Part shown: positions 21,732 through 33,312 of the stretch, in pieces
Position numbering within the stretch: position 1 is the first letter of the stretch
Layout of the letters: each line of letters begins with the position of its first letter
Source: Pestalotiopsis fici W106-1
Taxonomy: Eukaryota > Ascomycota > Sordariomycetes > Amphisphaeriales > Sporocadaceae
NCBI RefSeq assembly: GCF_000516985.1
Contig: NW_006917098.1
Location: forward strand, 496,001-560,000
DNA: 64,000 nucleotides
Reading direction: 5' to 3'
Notes under the pieces: model-generated
The model's database searches: none
What the model saw: the letters and a program-made list of their open reading frames with translations, nothing else
What the model was told of the DNA's origin: nothing
Program-made: the position numbers and the translations under genes

Positions 21732-24700
21732 ATGGACGACGCTGATTCCCAAGGCTTGTTGAAATCCATGCTTGGATTCTTTGGTCGAAGGCGCCCAGAA
21801 AGGCCGGTGCATCCGGTATCACTGAAATCGCGGACGCGCGAAGCCTGGCTGCGAACGGACTCATTTCTGCAGCACGATGAATTCGACGAAATGGACCCGG
21901 AGCGCATTGCGCAAACGCTTCGCGCGCTTGAAGGTTATGTTCAAACCGACTCTGGTCTAGAATCAGATTCCGTAAGTGCTCCTGCAAACTCGAGTCTTTG
22001 ACGTTCTTCGATGTTGCAAAACGGGACGCGCTATCTGAAAACGTCTTGAAATTTGAACATAGTACAGTCTAAGACTCTAACGCGAAGTCACTGAGTAGGG
22101 TTTTGAACATGATGGGCCGTATCCGAAGCTTCAGACAGTGCGTCGCATGATTACACGGCCAAACTACGATCCGCGCGCGGACTCAGGCGTCGCCATTCGC
22201 GTTAGCAAACGGGGGCGAGAGAGCGACGATGTCATTCAACAACTTTCGCATTTGGACAGAGATGCGAAGAAGCGCCGAGTTTTGCCTCCTCGTGAAGAGC
22301 CGAGTACTGCGTCCAATCTTGAAGACCCCGATGCCGACTTTGCCGTGTCGATGAGGAGGCACTTGGTGTCCTTGGACAATGCGTTGCGAAAACACTGGGT
22401 TTGCGTTTGCCAGAAGTGCTCAGGGTTGAGCGTGAGACTGTCGCTGCCAGAGCGCAAGAAAGATTTAGGAGCGGATATGAGCTTTGAAGTATTCTTTGGC
22501 GTGCGGTCCCTACCCGCGACTGCATTGCAAGAAGCAAAAATCACGGTCAAGTGCGCTCTCGAACCTTTGTGGCATGACTCCTACTTGCTAACACTTTTGA
22601 TGCAGAGGCATGCATGATCATAGATTGAGAAGCTTATCAGAGCCGACACTTAGCAGCCCAACCGAGTTTGCCCATATATGCCAAAGCATCACAGAATCCC
22701 TCGATCAGCGGAATTGCTTGCATTTTGCTCTTGAAGGTGGAATATTTCAGAGGCTTCGCCCACAACCAAAGACCTTTGGCAGTGATCGAGTGTCTCGGAC
22801 GGTATCGTTGTCCGCTTTGTTCAACCGTCAGCAAGAATTACCCGGCGGTCGATCTGCACTGCCACTCAAGGGGAAGCGAGTATTGGCTCTTACACTGGCT
22901 ACAGCCTTGCTTCCTTTCCTGGAAACACCGTGGCTGCAACCTTCTTTCAACCACTCTAATATTCAGTTCTTTGAGCCACTCCAGGATGGAGAACTCCCCA
23001 ACATTACGAAACCTTTCCTGGCTCTGGAGCACATTCCAATCATCTCAGCCCGTAGTACCAACAATGGAGACAGTTCTCAAGCCTCTAAACACATGGTTCA
23101 TCCCAACGCCAGTGTGTTGGCGCTAGGCATACTCCTGTGTGAGCTTCATTATTGCACACCAGTGGAGCTGATGCAAAAAGACGCGACTGCGCCCAGGAAC
23201 GTCAACACTGATTACTATACCAGTCTCGACATGCTCAAGACTCTCGAACATGATGCCGGTGTGGATTACTATCTCGCTACAAAGGCATGCCTGCAGTGGG
23301 AGTACTTGCCCCCTGGACAGCATGCCGACTTTGAATCTGTGAGCGTCCAGCGGCTCTTCTATCAGAATGTTGTCAAAAGACTCGAGGCCGAGATATTCAA
23401 ATCCTGGAGTATTCGACTCGAAAACCTGGGCTCGTTCGATTCTAAACAGAATGAACTCTGCTGGGGCGATTTCGGCCGAGAAGTCGTCCGCTATCATACA
23501 GGCAAAGCCGACATCTCTGATGCAAGCAACGGAGCACGGGCAAATCCGCAGCGTTCCATGTCTGACACCGCGCCAGTGAGCTACACGTCCCTCAACTCAG
23601 ATGTGGTATTACGGATGTCGGCAGAACCATCTTCGGGATTGCACATTCATTCACACGTCGCTGAGCCTTCAGAAAACAGCTTGTACTTTTTTGATGCAAG
23701 CCACCAGACGGGTCCTGCACAAGAGTAAGGTCTTTTAAAAAAAAAAAAAAAAAAAAAGTTCCTAAGAGGTTGCTTACTGATGATGTTCTAGGAGCCCACT
23801 TTCGAAACAATGGATGGAAAGCCTTGTGTCTTCGGTTTATCGCCACGTTGTCCCTTTTGATCAACTGGAACCTGGGGCCAAACCGGTGCGAATAGCCATT
23901 TTGGACTCCGGATTTGACCCTCAAAATCCACTCCTAAGGGAAGATCGTGGACTTGACCCACGAATCAAGGATGCGCGAAGTTTTGTGAATGGGACAGAGC
24001 CACATGACACTCAAGACGAGATCGGGCACGGCACTCATGCCCTGGGTCTCTTACTGCAAGTTGCATCATGTGCTGAGATCTATGTTGCCAGAATTGCACG
24101 GCGGGAGACTTTGGATCCCAACACATACAATGACATTGCAAGGGTGATTATGTATGCCGCAGCAGACCTTTCGGACCGAGCTAATTTGTCCTGCTTTCTC
24201 TAGGCCATCAATTACGCAGTCTCTGAATGGAAAGTGGACATAATATCAATGTCATTCGGGATTCGCGAATACAATCAGCCTTTGACAACAGCCATATCTA
24301 ATGCTCTGAAGCATGAGACACTGTTATTCGCTGCGGCATCAAATGATGGAGGAAATTCGGGCAGAGCATTTCCAGCTGATTATCCCCTCGTCTTTTGTAT
24401 ACACTCAACCGATGGAAATGGCAACCCTTCCTCCTTCAACCCGACAGCGCATGACAAAGACTTCAACTTTAGCTTACTTGGAGAAAATGTCTCGTCTCAC
24501 TGGCCAACGGGTAAGAACGGCGACGGTCAACCTGTCAATATTATGTCGGGAACATCGGTCGCGACACCGATTGCTGCTGGACTGGCCGCATCAGTTCTTT
24601 CTTTTGCCCGACAGCAGGACGAGCAAGCCGGCCACGTCATTGCGGAAGCCGACAGGCTGGGACCGTGGATGAAAGATATTCATTCAATGGAATTGGTATT

Positions 24701-24830
24701 CAACAGTATGGTTCAAAAGAGGCGGGCAGGCTACGACTACATCACGCCTCATACACTTTTCGAGGGGGGTTTGTCAAGGGAGCGTGTGTATGAGAAGCTC
24801 AAGGATATGCAAAGGAAAATGTATAAATAG
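21732..24830 (+). CDS. DUF7580-like / subtilisin (S8) protease, HET-Q2 type
   Basis: Five exons (21732-21971, 22099-22550, 22606-23724, 23792-24143, 24204-24830), 929 aa; all phases close. There is no signal peptide, so the protease is probably intracellular. Residues ~80-600 resemble the fungal DUF7580 region (CVCQKCSGL..., then HPNASVLALGILLCELH, a degenerate kinase-like helix). The C-terminal subtilase keeps its triad: Asp642 in ILDSGFD, His683 in GHGTH and Ser839 in SGTSVATP. In Podospora the related S8 protease HET-Q2 cleaves and activates the gasdermin-like HET-Q1. Here a gasdermin-like gene lies tail-to-tail 84 bp downstream, so I infer it is the substrate. The intron before the protease domain contains a 21-base A run (23737-23757). 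Confidence 0.85.
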
Positions 24831-24914
24831 AATCCTAGGAATGAGTTGGCTCGATATCTAATCAGAAATGCTTAAATGTTGTCTCGGTCGTATTTCAAGA
24901 TACATTGAATACGA

Positions 24915-25745
24915 TCAAGGGCGGGCGCAATAGACATTGCCGTTCTCAGTCACATCAGAAACGGCCCGAGCAGTCTTGATATCAGCCCCATCCACGTCCT
25001 CAATCAAAACACATTCGTCATCTTCTCCCTCTCCACCAACGCCCATGAACGCGCCCTTGTTATACTCTTCAAGCTTCAGTCTTCGCCCAAACTTAAGCCT
25101 CTTCACGCGGAATGCAAATACGAATTCCGACTCGCGATTGGACTCGGTCGCGTCGTCATTTGCTCTGGTCCAGTGGCCTTTGGGTCCCAAGGTTATACCA
25201 AATGAAGGCACATCAATACCAAGATTCCCATTGACTGCCGTGCTGCGCGAAGTTGAGTATTTGATCTTGGCGCCTTGGACAAGCTTGATACCCGTGACAA
25301 GAAAGAGCGAGCTGGAGGGTGCAAACTTTTGTTTGGGTTCCCTCAGCCACGCCTGCACGGCCGGGACCTTGACGGCCTGTTCTACGTATTCTTGCGTTGG
25401 CTCAAAGGCCAACGTCGTCATGGCGTCAAAGGCGAAGACACTCGCCGTCTTGTTGGCATGATCAATGTTCAGCTCGGAACCCAGGGGCAGTCCAGCGGTG
25501 GCCAGTTGCAGAAACTGTGCATAAACACCAAACCCGAAGCTGTTTTCGGTGGAAATGGTCTTTTTCCAGTCCGTTTCCACGACGGGTGGATATGCATCAG
25601 CCACGGCGACGACGTTCCCTCTATTCAGAGGGAATTGTGGTGCGGAAGTGGAGCGGATTATAGATCCAAGACAAAGCGGGCCCGTTGGTGGTGGATGTAT
25701 AAAATCAGATGTCGGGCAGAGGAAATACAGCTTTGTAAAAGACAT
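24915..25745 (-). CDS. fungal gasdermin-like pore-forming protein, HET-Q1/RCD-1 type
   Basis: 276 aa, no intron, no signal peptide. The opening (CPTSDFI, then a PPPTGPLCLGSIIRS segment) matches my memory of fungal gasdermin-like proteins of the RCD-1/HET-Q1 group. In the family, the N-terminal part forms membrane pores and kills the cell after proteolytic release of a short C-terminal piece. The last ~43 residues, after a KGAF motif ending at Phe233, are acidic and different in character, fitting a removable tail. The start at 25745 is preferred over an in-frame ATG 11 codons upstream because that stretch is only Lys-rich UTR-like sequence. The frame is intact. Convergence with the S8 protease gene leaves 84 bp between stops, so the 3' UTRs probably overlap. 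The family call is from recognition, not a search. Confidence 0.78.
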   Translation of the reverse strand: MSFTKLYFLCPTSDFIHPPPTGPLCLGSIIRSTSAPQFPLNRGNVVAVADAYPPVVETDWKKTISTENSFGFGVYAQFLQLATAGLPLGSELNIDHANKTASVFAFDAMTTLAFEPTQEYVEQAVKVPAVQAWLREPKQKFAPSSSLFLVTGIKLVQGAKIKYSTSRSTAVNGNLGIDVPSFGITLGPKGHWTRANDDATESNRESEFVFAFRVKRLKFGRRLKLEEYNKGAFMGVGGEGEDDECVLIEDVDGADIKTARAVSDVTENGNVYCARP

Positions 25746-26476
25746 GGCTTGGGGCGTCTGGATTTTTTTTTTTTTCAATAAACGAGAGAAATGGTTGACG
25801 AATGATTATTTTCTAAAAGAAGAGAGCTTGTAATACATGCCTCAATTCTGTGAGAACTTGTTACGAAACATGGCCAAGAAAGCAGACCGCAGAGACGAGG
25901 CTGCGCCCATTGGCATTTGGTTAGGGCACCCGGATTGCGGCAGGCGGTCCCAATTGATCTAATCTAGGACTTTAGGATTCCCAACTGTCTGATACTACAT
26001 ATGCAGTGCATGAATGGATTCCATGCACCCGAGTGGGTGTGGTGCAACACCATGATCAACGCCCACGGCTGGTGTCCAGATAGAAAATATTGCAGGGACT
26101 CCCAAAGTACCTACTAGCCAAGCGCCAGGCCCCGGGTGCCAACGAAGCTACTGGGAACTAGCCTAGTGCAGCCGCCGATCGCTAGCGGTTAGCACATTTT
26201 ATACCCATATCTCACCTCATATACCCCCGTACTTGAACCCTACTAAGTACTGGTGAGAAGGTTGAGGCTGGGCATAAACCCGCGATTCGGCAATCCAAGA
26301 CACAGGGCGTCTTGACATTACCCGATACTTTTGAAGTTCGCGCGACAGTTATCATAGACTTTAGAACGCTGTGTCGACACGAAGAAACTAGGAACGGCTT
26401 CCTGGATCTTGGCCCTCGTTCAGAAGCACTGGACCTGCCGACCGCCGTATCGCACCTGCTTTCTCTCTCTGTCTCC
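25746..26476. promoter_or_regulatory. divergent promoter region, gasdermin / ankyrin gene
   Basis: 731 bp between divergent start codons. A T13-type run sits close to the gasdermin start. No coding frame is supported; the open frame that begins at 26312 is an upstream extension of the ankyrin gene without an ATG. Confidence 0.5.
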
Positions 26477-29400
26477 ATGGAAAGTCTCGATCGCGCGCGA
26501 GACGAGTCGATGGACGATGTCTTCCTCCAAGATGATCTCAGCCAAACCATCGCAGAACACGCAACACGATGCCAGTCGCTATTTCACAAGTACATGGTCA
26601 GGCCAGAAATCGTGCCAGATCCTACCATCATGGATGACCAGCTGGCACGCTTTTCTCTGTGGGCATCAAACATGGATGTCTACGGGCCACTCAATGTTTC
26701 GCTGGACTACCGACTCCGATTCAGCCCCACGGCTGCGGAAATCATACATCAGCTCCTTGATATTATTTGTGATACCTTGACGTCTTGTAAGTATTTTCTG
26801 TGTCAAATTCGGGGAGATTGAACGTGAAGGCTAATACGAGTATATCGACCACAGTAAAGCCAATTGACCACCGCCCACCGCCACAAACTACAAGCAGGAA
26901 GAGACAACGCATTTCCGCACATGGAGACTCCGAAGTAATGAGGAGGGGCGACGATGATGCAAGCGATTCGGACAGTGACGTCGACTCAGCAGAAGGAAAC
27001 ATTTTGAAGATTACCGAGACAATTGGCGGGACATTGACCCGGCTCTTTCGTCTGTCCAACGCTGTGCGCAAGTCGGCCAAAGCCAACCGAGCCCGCAAGA
27101 TTGAAAGATACCAAGGCGACAAGGAATCAAACGATGCCATAGCCGAGCTTCGTATCTACACTGAATGCTATATTCGTTTCCGATTTCCTGAGGCACCGGA
27201 TGCGCTTCGCCTGGCATTGGTAGAAGCCAATGCGCTGCGACTCCGACGGCTTCATTATCAGCGTTCCCATCGGAGGCGCATCGAGTTGAGCATTCAGACC
27301 CCGCAATCTACGCCGGCCGTGGTTCAACTCCCCAAGATGACGCCAGCTGCACCGACTGTTCGTTTTGCTCCGGGCCCCGCGGTGCCAAAGTCTACGACCA
27401 CCAGCAAAATGTTGCGGCCTGCGCCGGTTCCAGCAACGAATGCAACCACTGCCCGACAAACTGCTGTGCAAGCCTTTTATGCCAAATCCACAACTGAGGT
27501 TCCGCGGGCGAAATCTGCTCTCGTGAACAATAATTTATCGTTCCCTCCTATGCCTCCAACAAAACAGTGTCCATACTGCGGCGTCATTGTCGAGTTCAAC
27601 AACACCAAAAGGCCATTGCTGTGGCAGTAAGCAGATCGGTGTTATCTTTTTGTGGGGATATGCCGGCTAACATATACTAGAAATCATGTCATTGGAGACC
27701 TGGAGCCATTCATTTGTGTTTTTTCACAATGCTTGGTAGAAAGTCAGAACGGTACCAGTCCGCTCACATTCGAAACGTCAAAAGCTTGGTCGAGCCATAT
27801 GCAGACTGCTCACGGACATACGTGGGAGTGCAGGGCTCCTTCACACGACCCAATGGTCTTTGATCAAGAGACTCACTACCAGGAACATTCTATTCAGGAG
27901 CACGGCGTGCCAGAGGCGTACGCTAGGACTCTCAGCAGTGCTGCCCGAAGACGAACCCATGAAAAGATACTGGAGTGTCCATTCGGCGACGATTTCCAGT
28001 CCTCAGAAAATACTGAATACAGTACCGTCTTCTCGAGCGATGCTCTTCAGGTGCACGTGGCCGCTCACATGAAAGAAATCGCACTGCTTACACTGCAGAA
28101 GCTTCCCGGGGATGGCGATGAAGATACGGACGACTTCAAGAGTGACCAAGTGGATGATGATGGGCCGGGACTTGGAATTACACGTGACTCCATGGACAGC
28201 CTGCTAGGCGACGAAGACCTAGACTTCTCGGACGACGCTACTATGGCTTCAGATAGCAGTATGAGTCACGACGATGAAGGCAGCTCGGAGATGACGAAGC
28301 TTCACTTTGCCGTGCACGATGGCAATCTGCCCTTGGTTGAGTCCTTGGTCCGTGAGGGTGCCAGCTTGAGCAACCGAGACAGTGCCGGCAGGACAGCGTT
28401 GCATGTCGCTGTCATGAAAAAGTCCCATGACCAAGCTATAATGGACTTGCTCCTGAGCGCCGGCGGCAAAGACCTCGTAAATTTAGGTGATGAAAACCGC
28501 CAAACAGCCCTGCATTACGCAGCAGAAAGAGGCCTCATCGAGACCATAAACATTTTAGTCAGCCATGGTGCAGACACAGGTACCACTGACAACTTCGGGT
28601 TTTCTCCATTTCTTTGGGCTGTGGTCGCTGGACAAGTAGGCGTCACTGAAAAGCTGTTAATTTTGGGCGCCAATGTCAACTCATTCAGCGCAGATGGGAA
28701 GTCTGCTCTCGCTTGGGCCGCCGGTCTGGGGTATGATGGGATGACCCTTTTGCTCTTGGGCCATGGTTTCAGCGCCAGGACTTCTCAGATCCAAAGTGTG
28801 TCGTTGCTGCCTTTGGGGGAAGCATCAGCTTTTGGCAACCATATTATTGTAAGAGCCATCCTCGATTCTGGTGCAAATCCAAACGATCGTGATCGTGATG
28901 GTTGGTCTGCCATACACTGGGCAGCAGAAGAAGGCCATTTAAACATTGTGGGTTTATTATTGAACAAAGGAGCCAATGTCAATGCTGTTAGCTCCTATGG
29001 CACATCACCATTGCACTGCGCCGCAAACGGAGGACATGATTCCATTGTGAATCTCCTCCTTCAATCAGGAGCCGACCCGCTCAAGTCGACATGTCACGGG
29101 TGGACTGCACTGCATCACGCAGCCTTTATGGGCCACTCTCGCGTTGTCCAGTCCCTCCTACAATACGACGGCATTAGATCCAGTGCCTCGCAGCAGGATA
29201 ACCATGGTTGGTCTGCTCTCCATTTGGCCATCCATAGTCGAGACACGGATACTATCCATCTCTTACTTGACAGGTCTATCATTGCAGAACCCCAGACCTT
29301 GTTCGATGAGAGTGGCCTTACTGCGGAAGAATGGTTAGATTTTGGACCCATCAGCCGCTCCCAGAAAGCGCGAGCAACGGGTAACTTGGCTTTTAGCAAG

Positions 29401-30000
29401 TCACGCTGTTGCAGGGCAGTGACAGGATTGCGACGAGCCGTTACCAATGGCACGGGCAACATTCCAATGATCAAACTATTCTTGACATTGGGTCATGATA
29501 TTAACGGCACAGATTCCGGAAGAAGGACGGCGCTCTACTACGCTGTAAAGAGACGCATGCTTCCTGTAATAGACCTCCTTCTCAGCATGGATGCAGATCC
29601 CAACATTCTCCCAGTAGGGCGCAGAACGTGGGAAGAGTTCATCTCAGACGCGGAGGTTTTACTACGACTCAACCGAGCAGGCTATCAAACTCAGGATGCC
29701 GATCCGGAGATAGAGCACCAAATCAGACTCGCATTTGGACCGCATAGGCGTCCGTCTATGCCGGATCCATCGGTCTCTTTTGAAAGTGAGGAGCCACTCT
29801 CTCGAACGAGCACTCAATTGCCGATCCGATCTGTATCGTTTCCATCCGTCACGCCTTCCTCAACGCCACCTTTACCAGGCCATTCGGCTTCAAATACACC
29901 CACTCTCTCACCTGCATCTGCGCAACAGACGAATGACAACAAGCGCAAAGCGAGTTCAGGGAGCTGGTGGAGAAGGGCTTTTAGAACTTCGAGCAAGTAG
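26477..30000 (+). CDS. zinc-finger and ankyrin-repeat protein
   Basis: Three exons 26477-26786, 26855-27626 and 27681-30000 give 1133 aa; phases close. The N-terminal ~100 residues are a helical domain of the kind found at the head of fungal NLR-like proteins (CQSLFHKYM, LARFSLWASNM). A Ser/Asp-rich linker and a basic region follow. Next comes a Cys/His segment with CPYCG, ICVFSQC, WSSHMQTAH and WECRAPSH, resembling tandem C2H2-type fingers. About ten ankyrin repeats follow (TALHVAV, TALHYAAERG, SAIHWAAEEGH, SPLHCAANGGH, TALHHAAFMGH). The tail is Ser/Pro-rich and ends in SWWRRAFRTSSK. There is no NACHT or other nucleotide-binding site. It shares a 731-bp promoter region with the gasdermin gene, so co-regulation is likely; the function is otherwise unknown. 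The first in-frame ATG after a stop-free lead is at 26477. Confidence 0.82.
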
Positions 30001-30819
30001 GCGATCTCGTCTGTTGCATTGCTATTTTCAGAGAGCCGAGACAGATGCTCTCCATTCTTACCTACGTAGTCTAGTACGGTAGCCGCACATACAGATACCT
30101 GTGTTCACTCATCTACCCCTTGCCTCCCAACCTCGTCACTTTCCATTGGCAGCTCTTTTATCAACAAGGAGAAAAGGAACGCCAAAATGGACGCTCACAT
30201 GAACAATAACCAAACAGTTTAGAAATTTCATGTATACACACCAATAATAGTACTCATGTCCTCGCCAAATAGATCCAGATCCAGAAGGTAATGTATGAAA
30301 CTTAGAGCTTGTGTATAGTTTACCTGCAATTATGAGTTCAGCATTTAGTATATACTTTGAAGGTTGGGGTTTTCTATCATTTCAACACTTAATTGTCTGT
30401 TCTCGGATCAGATGTCATTGAAAAGTTCTTTGACACTTCGAACCAGAATGCTTTGAAATGATTACAGGGCGACACTGTGCTGTGGACGCCTGGCAAAAAG
30501 GTTGCCCAAAGTTGAACCCACTTCTTAGTTCCTCCGACCTGGTTAGGGAGTTAGTTGCCCCGGCTCGGAAGAACTACAGAGGACGGACTCCACTAACCTT
30601 AAAACATCAGCCCCCCAAGCTGAAGTTCCTCCGGCAGACAAGGCACCCGCGATTACCAGTCGGAACTCACCAGCAATCTACAGCCTGCAGGGAAGCAATC
30701 AGTTGCATGATACCTGCACTGCGCAACGAATCGGACATTGTGCCGACAATTACAGCCGTCCAGGCTTGTCTTTACAAATGCAACCAGACCCCTTTCACAC
30801 GATCTAATTGCTGCTCGCA
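30001..30819. other. intergenic, upstream of Zn2Cys6 gene
   Basis: Between the ankyrin stop and the next start. TACCTACGTAG occurs near 30060. The 160-codon frame at 30458-30940 is in a different frame from the regulator that follows and shows no domain. Confidence 0.45.
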
Positions 30820-32955
30820 ATGTCTCACGAGTTGCGTTCGAGGGCGGAGAATGCACAAGGCCCCCTGCAGAGACGAGTCTGCGACCAATGCATCCGGTAC
30901 GACTGGTTTGTGTACTGTGATTAATTCCGCATGTCTGTAACGTAGAAGCTGACGATTGTCGTCACAGACGCAAGGTGAAATGTATGCAATACATGGACAT
31001 TCCGCGGCAACCAAAGCTGCCATGTCTTGCGCCCTCACGTAGCTGGTTACTAATCGTCTGGCGACTGCTGTAGGTGACCTTGCGAAGCCCGTATGTTCAT
31101 CTTGTGCCCGCCACGGACACAACTGCATATATACTTCCATAAAACGCAAGCCCGGTCCTCCCCGAGGCACACCTCGTGCGGGCCGTCGAATAGACAGGTC
31201 AGCTGCTGGCGAAACAAGCCAGCGTCCCGTCTTTGAGAGCTCCTCCAACTTGTGTGCGCAATCAGACTCTCATCTGCTGAATCAAGCTGACAATCTTCAA
31301 GCTTCGCCTAATGTTACCGACTCTCCCGCGACAATTGAATGTTCACTACCTAATCTGGGAGCATTCACTTCCGGGAATTCTCTTTCACCATGCACACCTA
31401 GGACGGAAAATTCTCACGATTCTAGGGGGTTGACTGGCGTACATATATACCCATTCGAGAGAGAGCTTTTGTACAGCACCTCAAACCAGTCCCAGACCGA
31501 TCACAGACTTAGTACTAACCGTCGTTTTCCAAGGTTGAACAAGTATCTCAGCACGATTGATCAAGCCATTCCCTTATTTGACCAAACATTGACTGGCCAA
31601 AGTCCGGAGCTAAGTGATGAGCTACTTTTGGCAGTAGTCTTGATCACTGCCAAGGTCACGGAGTACAAATTCTCATCCGGGGATGTTGATGTGGATGGAC
31701 AAATTGATATCCTGCTCACCCGTAGACTTTTTGAAGAAAGCTCTGATCATGATGCTGAATCCCTCAGCCAGTTCCGTCTTGGTTGCATCCTAGCATTTTA
31801 CGAGTTTCACCAGTTTCCCGGACGACAAGCCTGGACGAGAATCACCCAGCTCACGCGGTCAGCATACTGGGAAGGACTAGATCGCCTCGACTCGGAAAAG
31901 TCAGCTTCAGCGGGAACTCACGAGAACATTGACTGCTGGCGGCTGGTCTGGTGGTGTATCTATCGGCTAGACACCTATGCCAATATCGCATCGGGAACGC
32001 CTTATCTCATTGATGAGGGCCGTATCAAGACTTGTCTCCCGTCCAAGTATAGTAGTGCCGAACAATTCCTACCCCCGCGTCCCGAATCTCTGTGGACGGT
32101 CATGTCTTCAATTACCTCCTCGCCATCAAGCGCATCGATTTTCAATTGCCACATGATTACATCTACGGCCACGCGACAATTCGGTCGGATTTTACAGCTT
32201 CGCGATATTGGGCCTACCCAAGAAATGAGCAGCCAGATTGTAGAAGCAAAGAAATGCCTGTCAACTCTGCAGCTAGCACTGCCTGCAAATCACACCAATC
32301 ATGGGCGAAATGCTTTCGAGGGCGAAACAAGATCCGCCCACCACGCTCGCATGGTCACGAACCTTCACTTGCTAATGTGCCGCTTGTTGGGCTCAATCAT
32401 ATCTTGCGCTATCCCGACCTCTTCTGATGAGGAATGGCTGTTGAGCTGGCAGATGATTCTCGAATCCTGCCAAGACGTTGTAGGAGTGGCCGAGCAATGG
32501 GACAGGGCCTTTGTGCTCCATGTGGACCCGGGGGTTTGCTTTGTGCTCTTCACGGCCCTAGCATTCCTCGATCTCCATGGCAAGGCCGGGGTTCTAGATG
32601 TTGAAATGAGTGGCCAAAGTCACTCTCATGGGTCAGCTGTGCTTCTGCTCCTGCTTGAACAATTTGCTGCAGTTTGGATGCTGCCCAAGTTGCTTTTATG
32701 TAAGCAGAATCAATTTTCCTTGATTATCATTGAAGACGAATCTCGTGGCTAAGATGACTTCAAGTGTCCTTCAAAAGCTTGACGGGATCTGTCCCTGGAC
32801 CATTAACACGCGATCAGATTGTTGCATTACTATGTCGATTTGAGACACCACTACATCCTCAGTGGCTTCGCTTTCTGACCTCGATATCGAGTATTCCCAC
32901 GGAAGGAGGTTCCGGAGAAGTTGTTTCTCATGGACCAGATTCACGCGAAATCTGA
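30820..32955 (+). CDS. Zn(II)2Cys6 transcription factor with micro-exon
   Basis: Exons 30820-30896, 30968-30981 (14 nt), 31074-32699 and 32765-32955; 635 aa. The zinc cluster is assembled only by splicing: CDQC in exon 1, RKVK in the micro-exon, and CDLAKPVC, SSC, ARHGHNC in exon 3 restore exact CX2CX6CX6CX2CX6C spacing. A fungal_trans middle region follows (WRLVWWCIYRLDTYANI). The last intron (GTAAGC at 32700) is less certain. Without it the protein ends at 32752 with 589 aa, but the spliced tail LSFKSLTGSVPGPLTRDQI looks more protein-like. It is a nuclear regulator of unknown target, placed just past the cell-death region. Confidence 0.8.
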
Positions 32956-33312
32956 GATACTGGCATAGCGTTGGTCCCATCAACGCGTATTGTTGAAGTC
33001 AACATCATGATACTGTATATATGGGTTGCCAATAATTTATTAAATGCTGGTTTCACAAGGAAGCATTGAGCAAGAAAGATGTGTAGGTAATCATTGGTTG
33101 TCCTTCGCGTCAAATGCGGTAGTATGGTCAACTTGTTCGGTCCTCCTGCCCACATCCATAGTTCCCCAACATATATGATCCTCCAGAGTGATCACTCTAC
33201 AAGATTGCCTACAATTGTACAGAAGGAGAGCAAGACTGGTAAAGTAGGGCCCAATTGCAACTCAATGACCAAGTGCGACAAGAGCAATGACGATATATGT
33301 TACGCCACCATA
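32956..33312. other. convergent intergenic gap
   Basis: 357 bp between the Zn2Cys6 gene and the tail of the secreted ribonuclease gene. I see nothing in it. Confidence 0.5.

Noticed and set aside
21180..21812. 210-codon minus-strand frame overlapping the S8 protease first exon
   Set aside because: It runs antisense to a well-supported exon and carries no motif.
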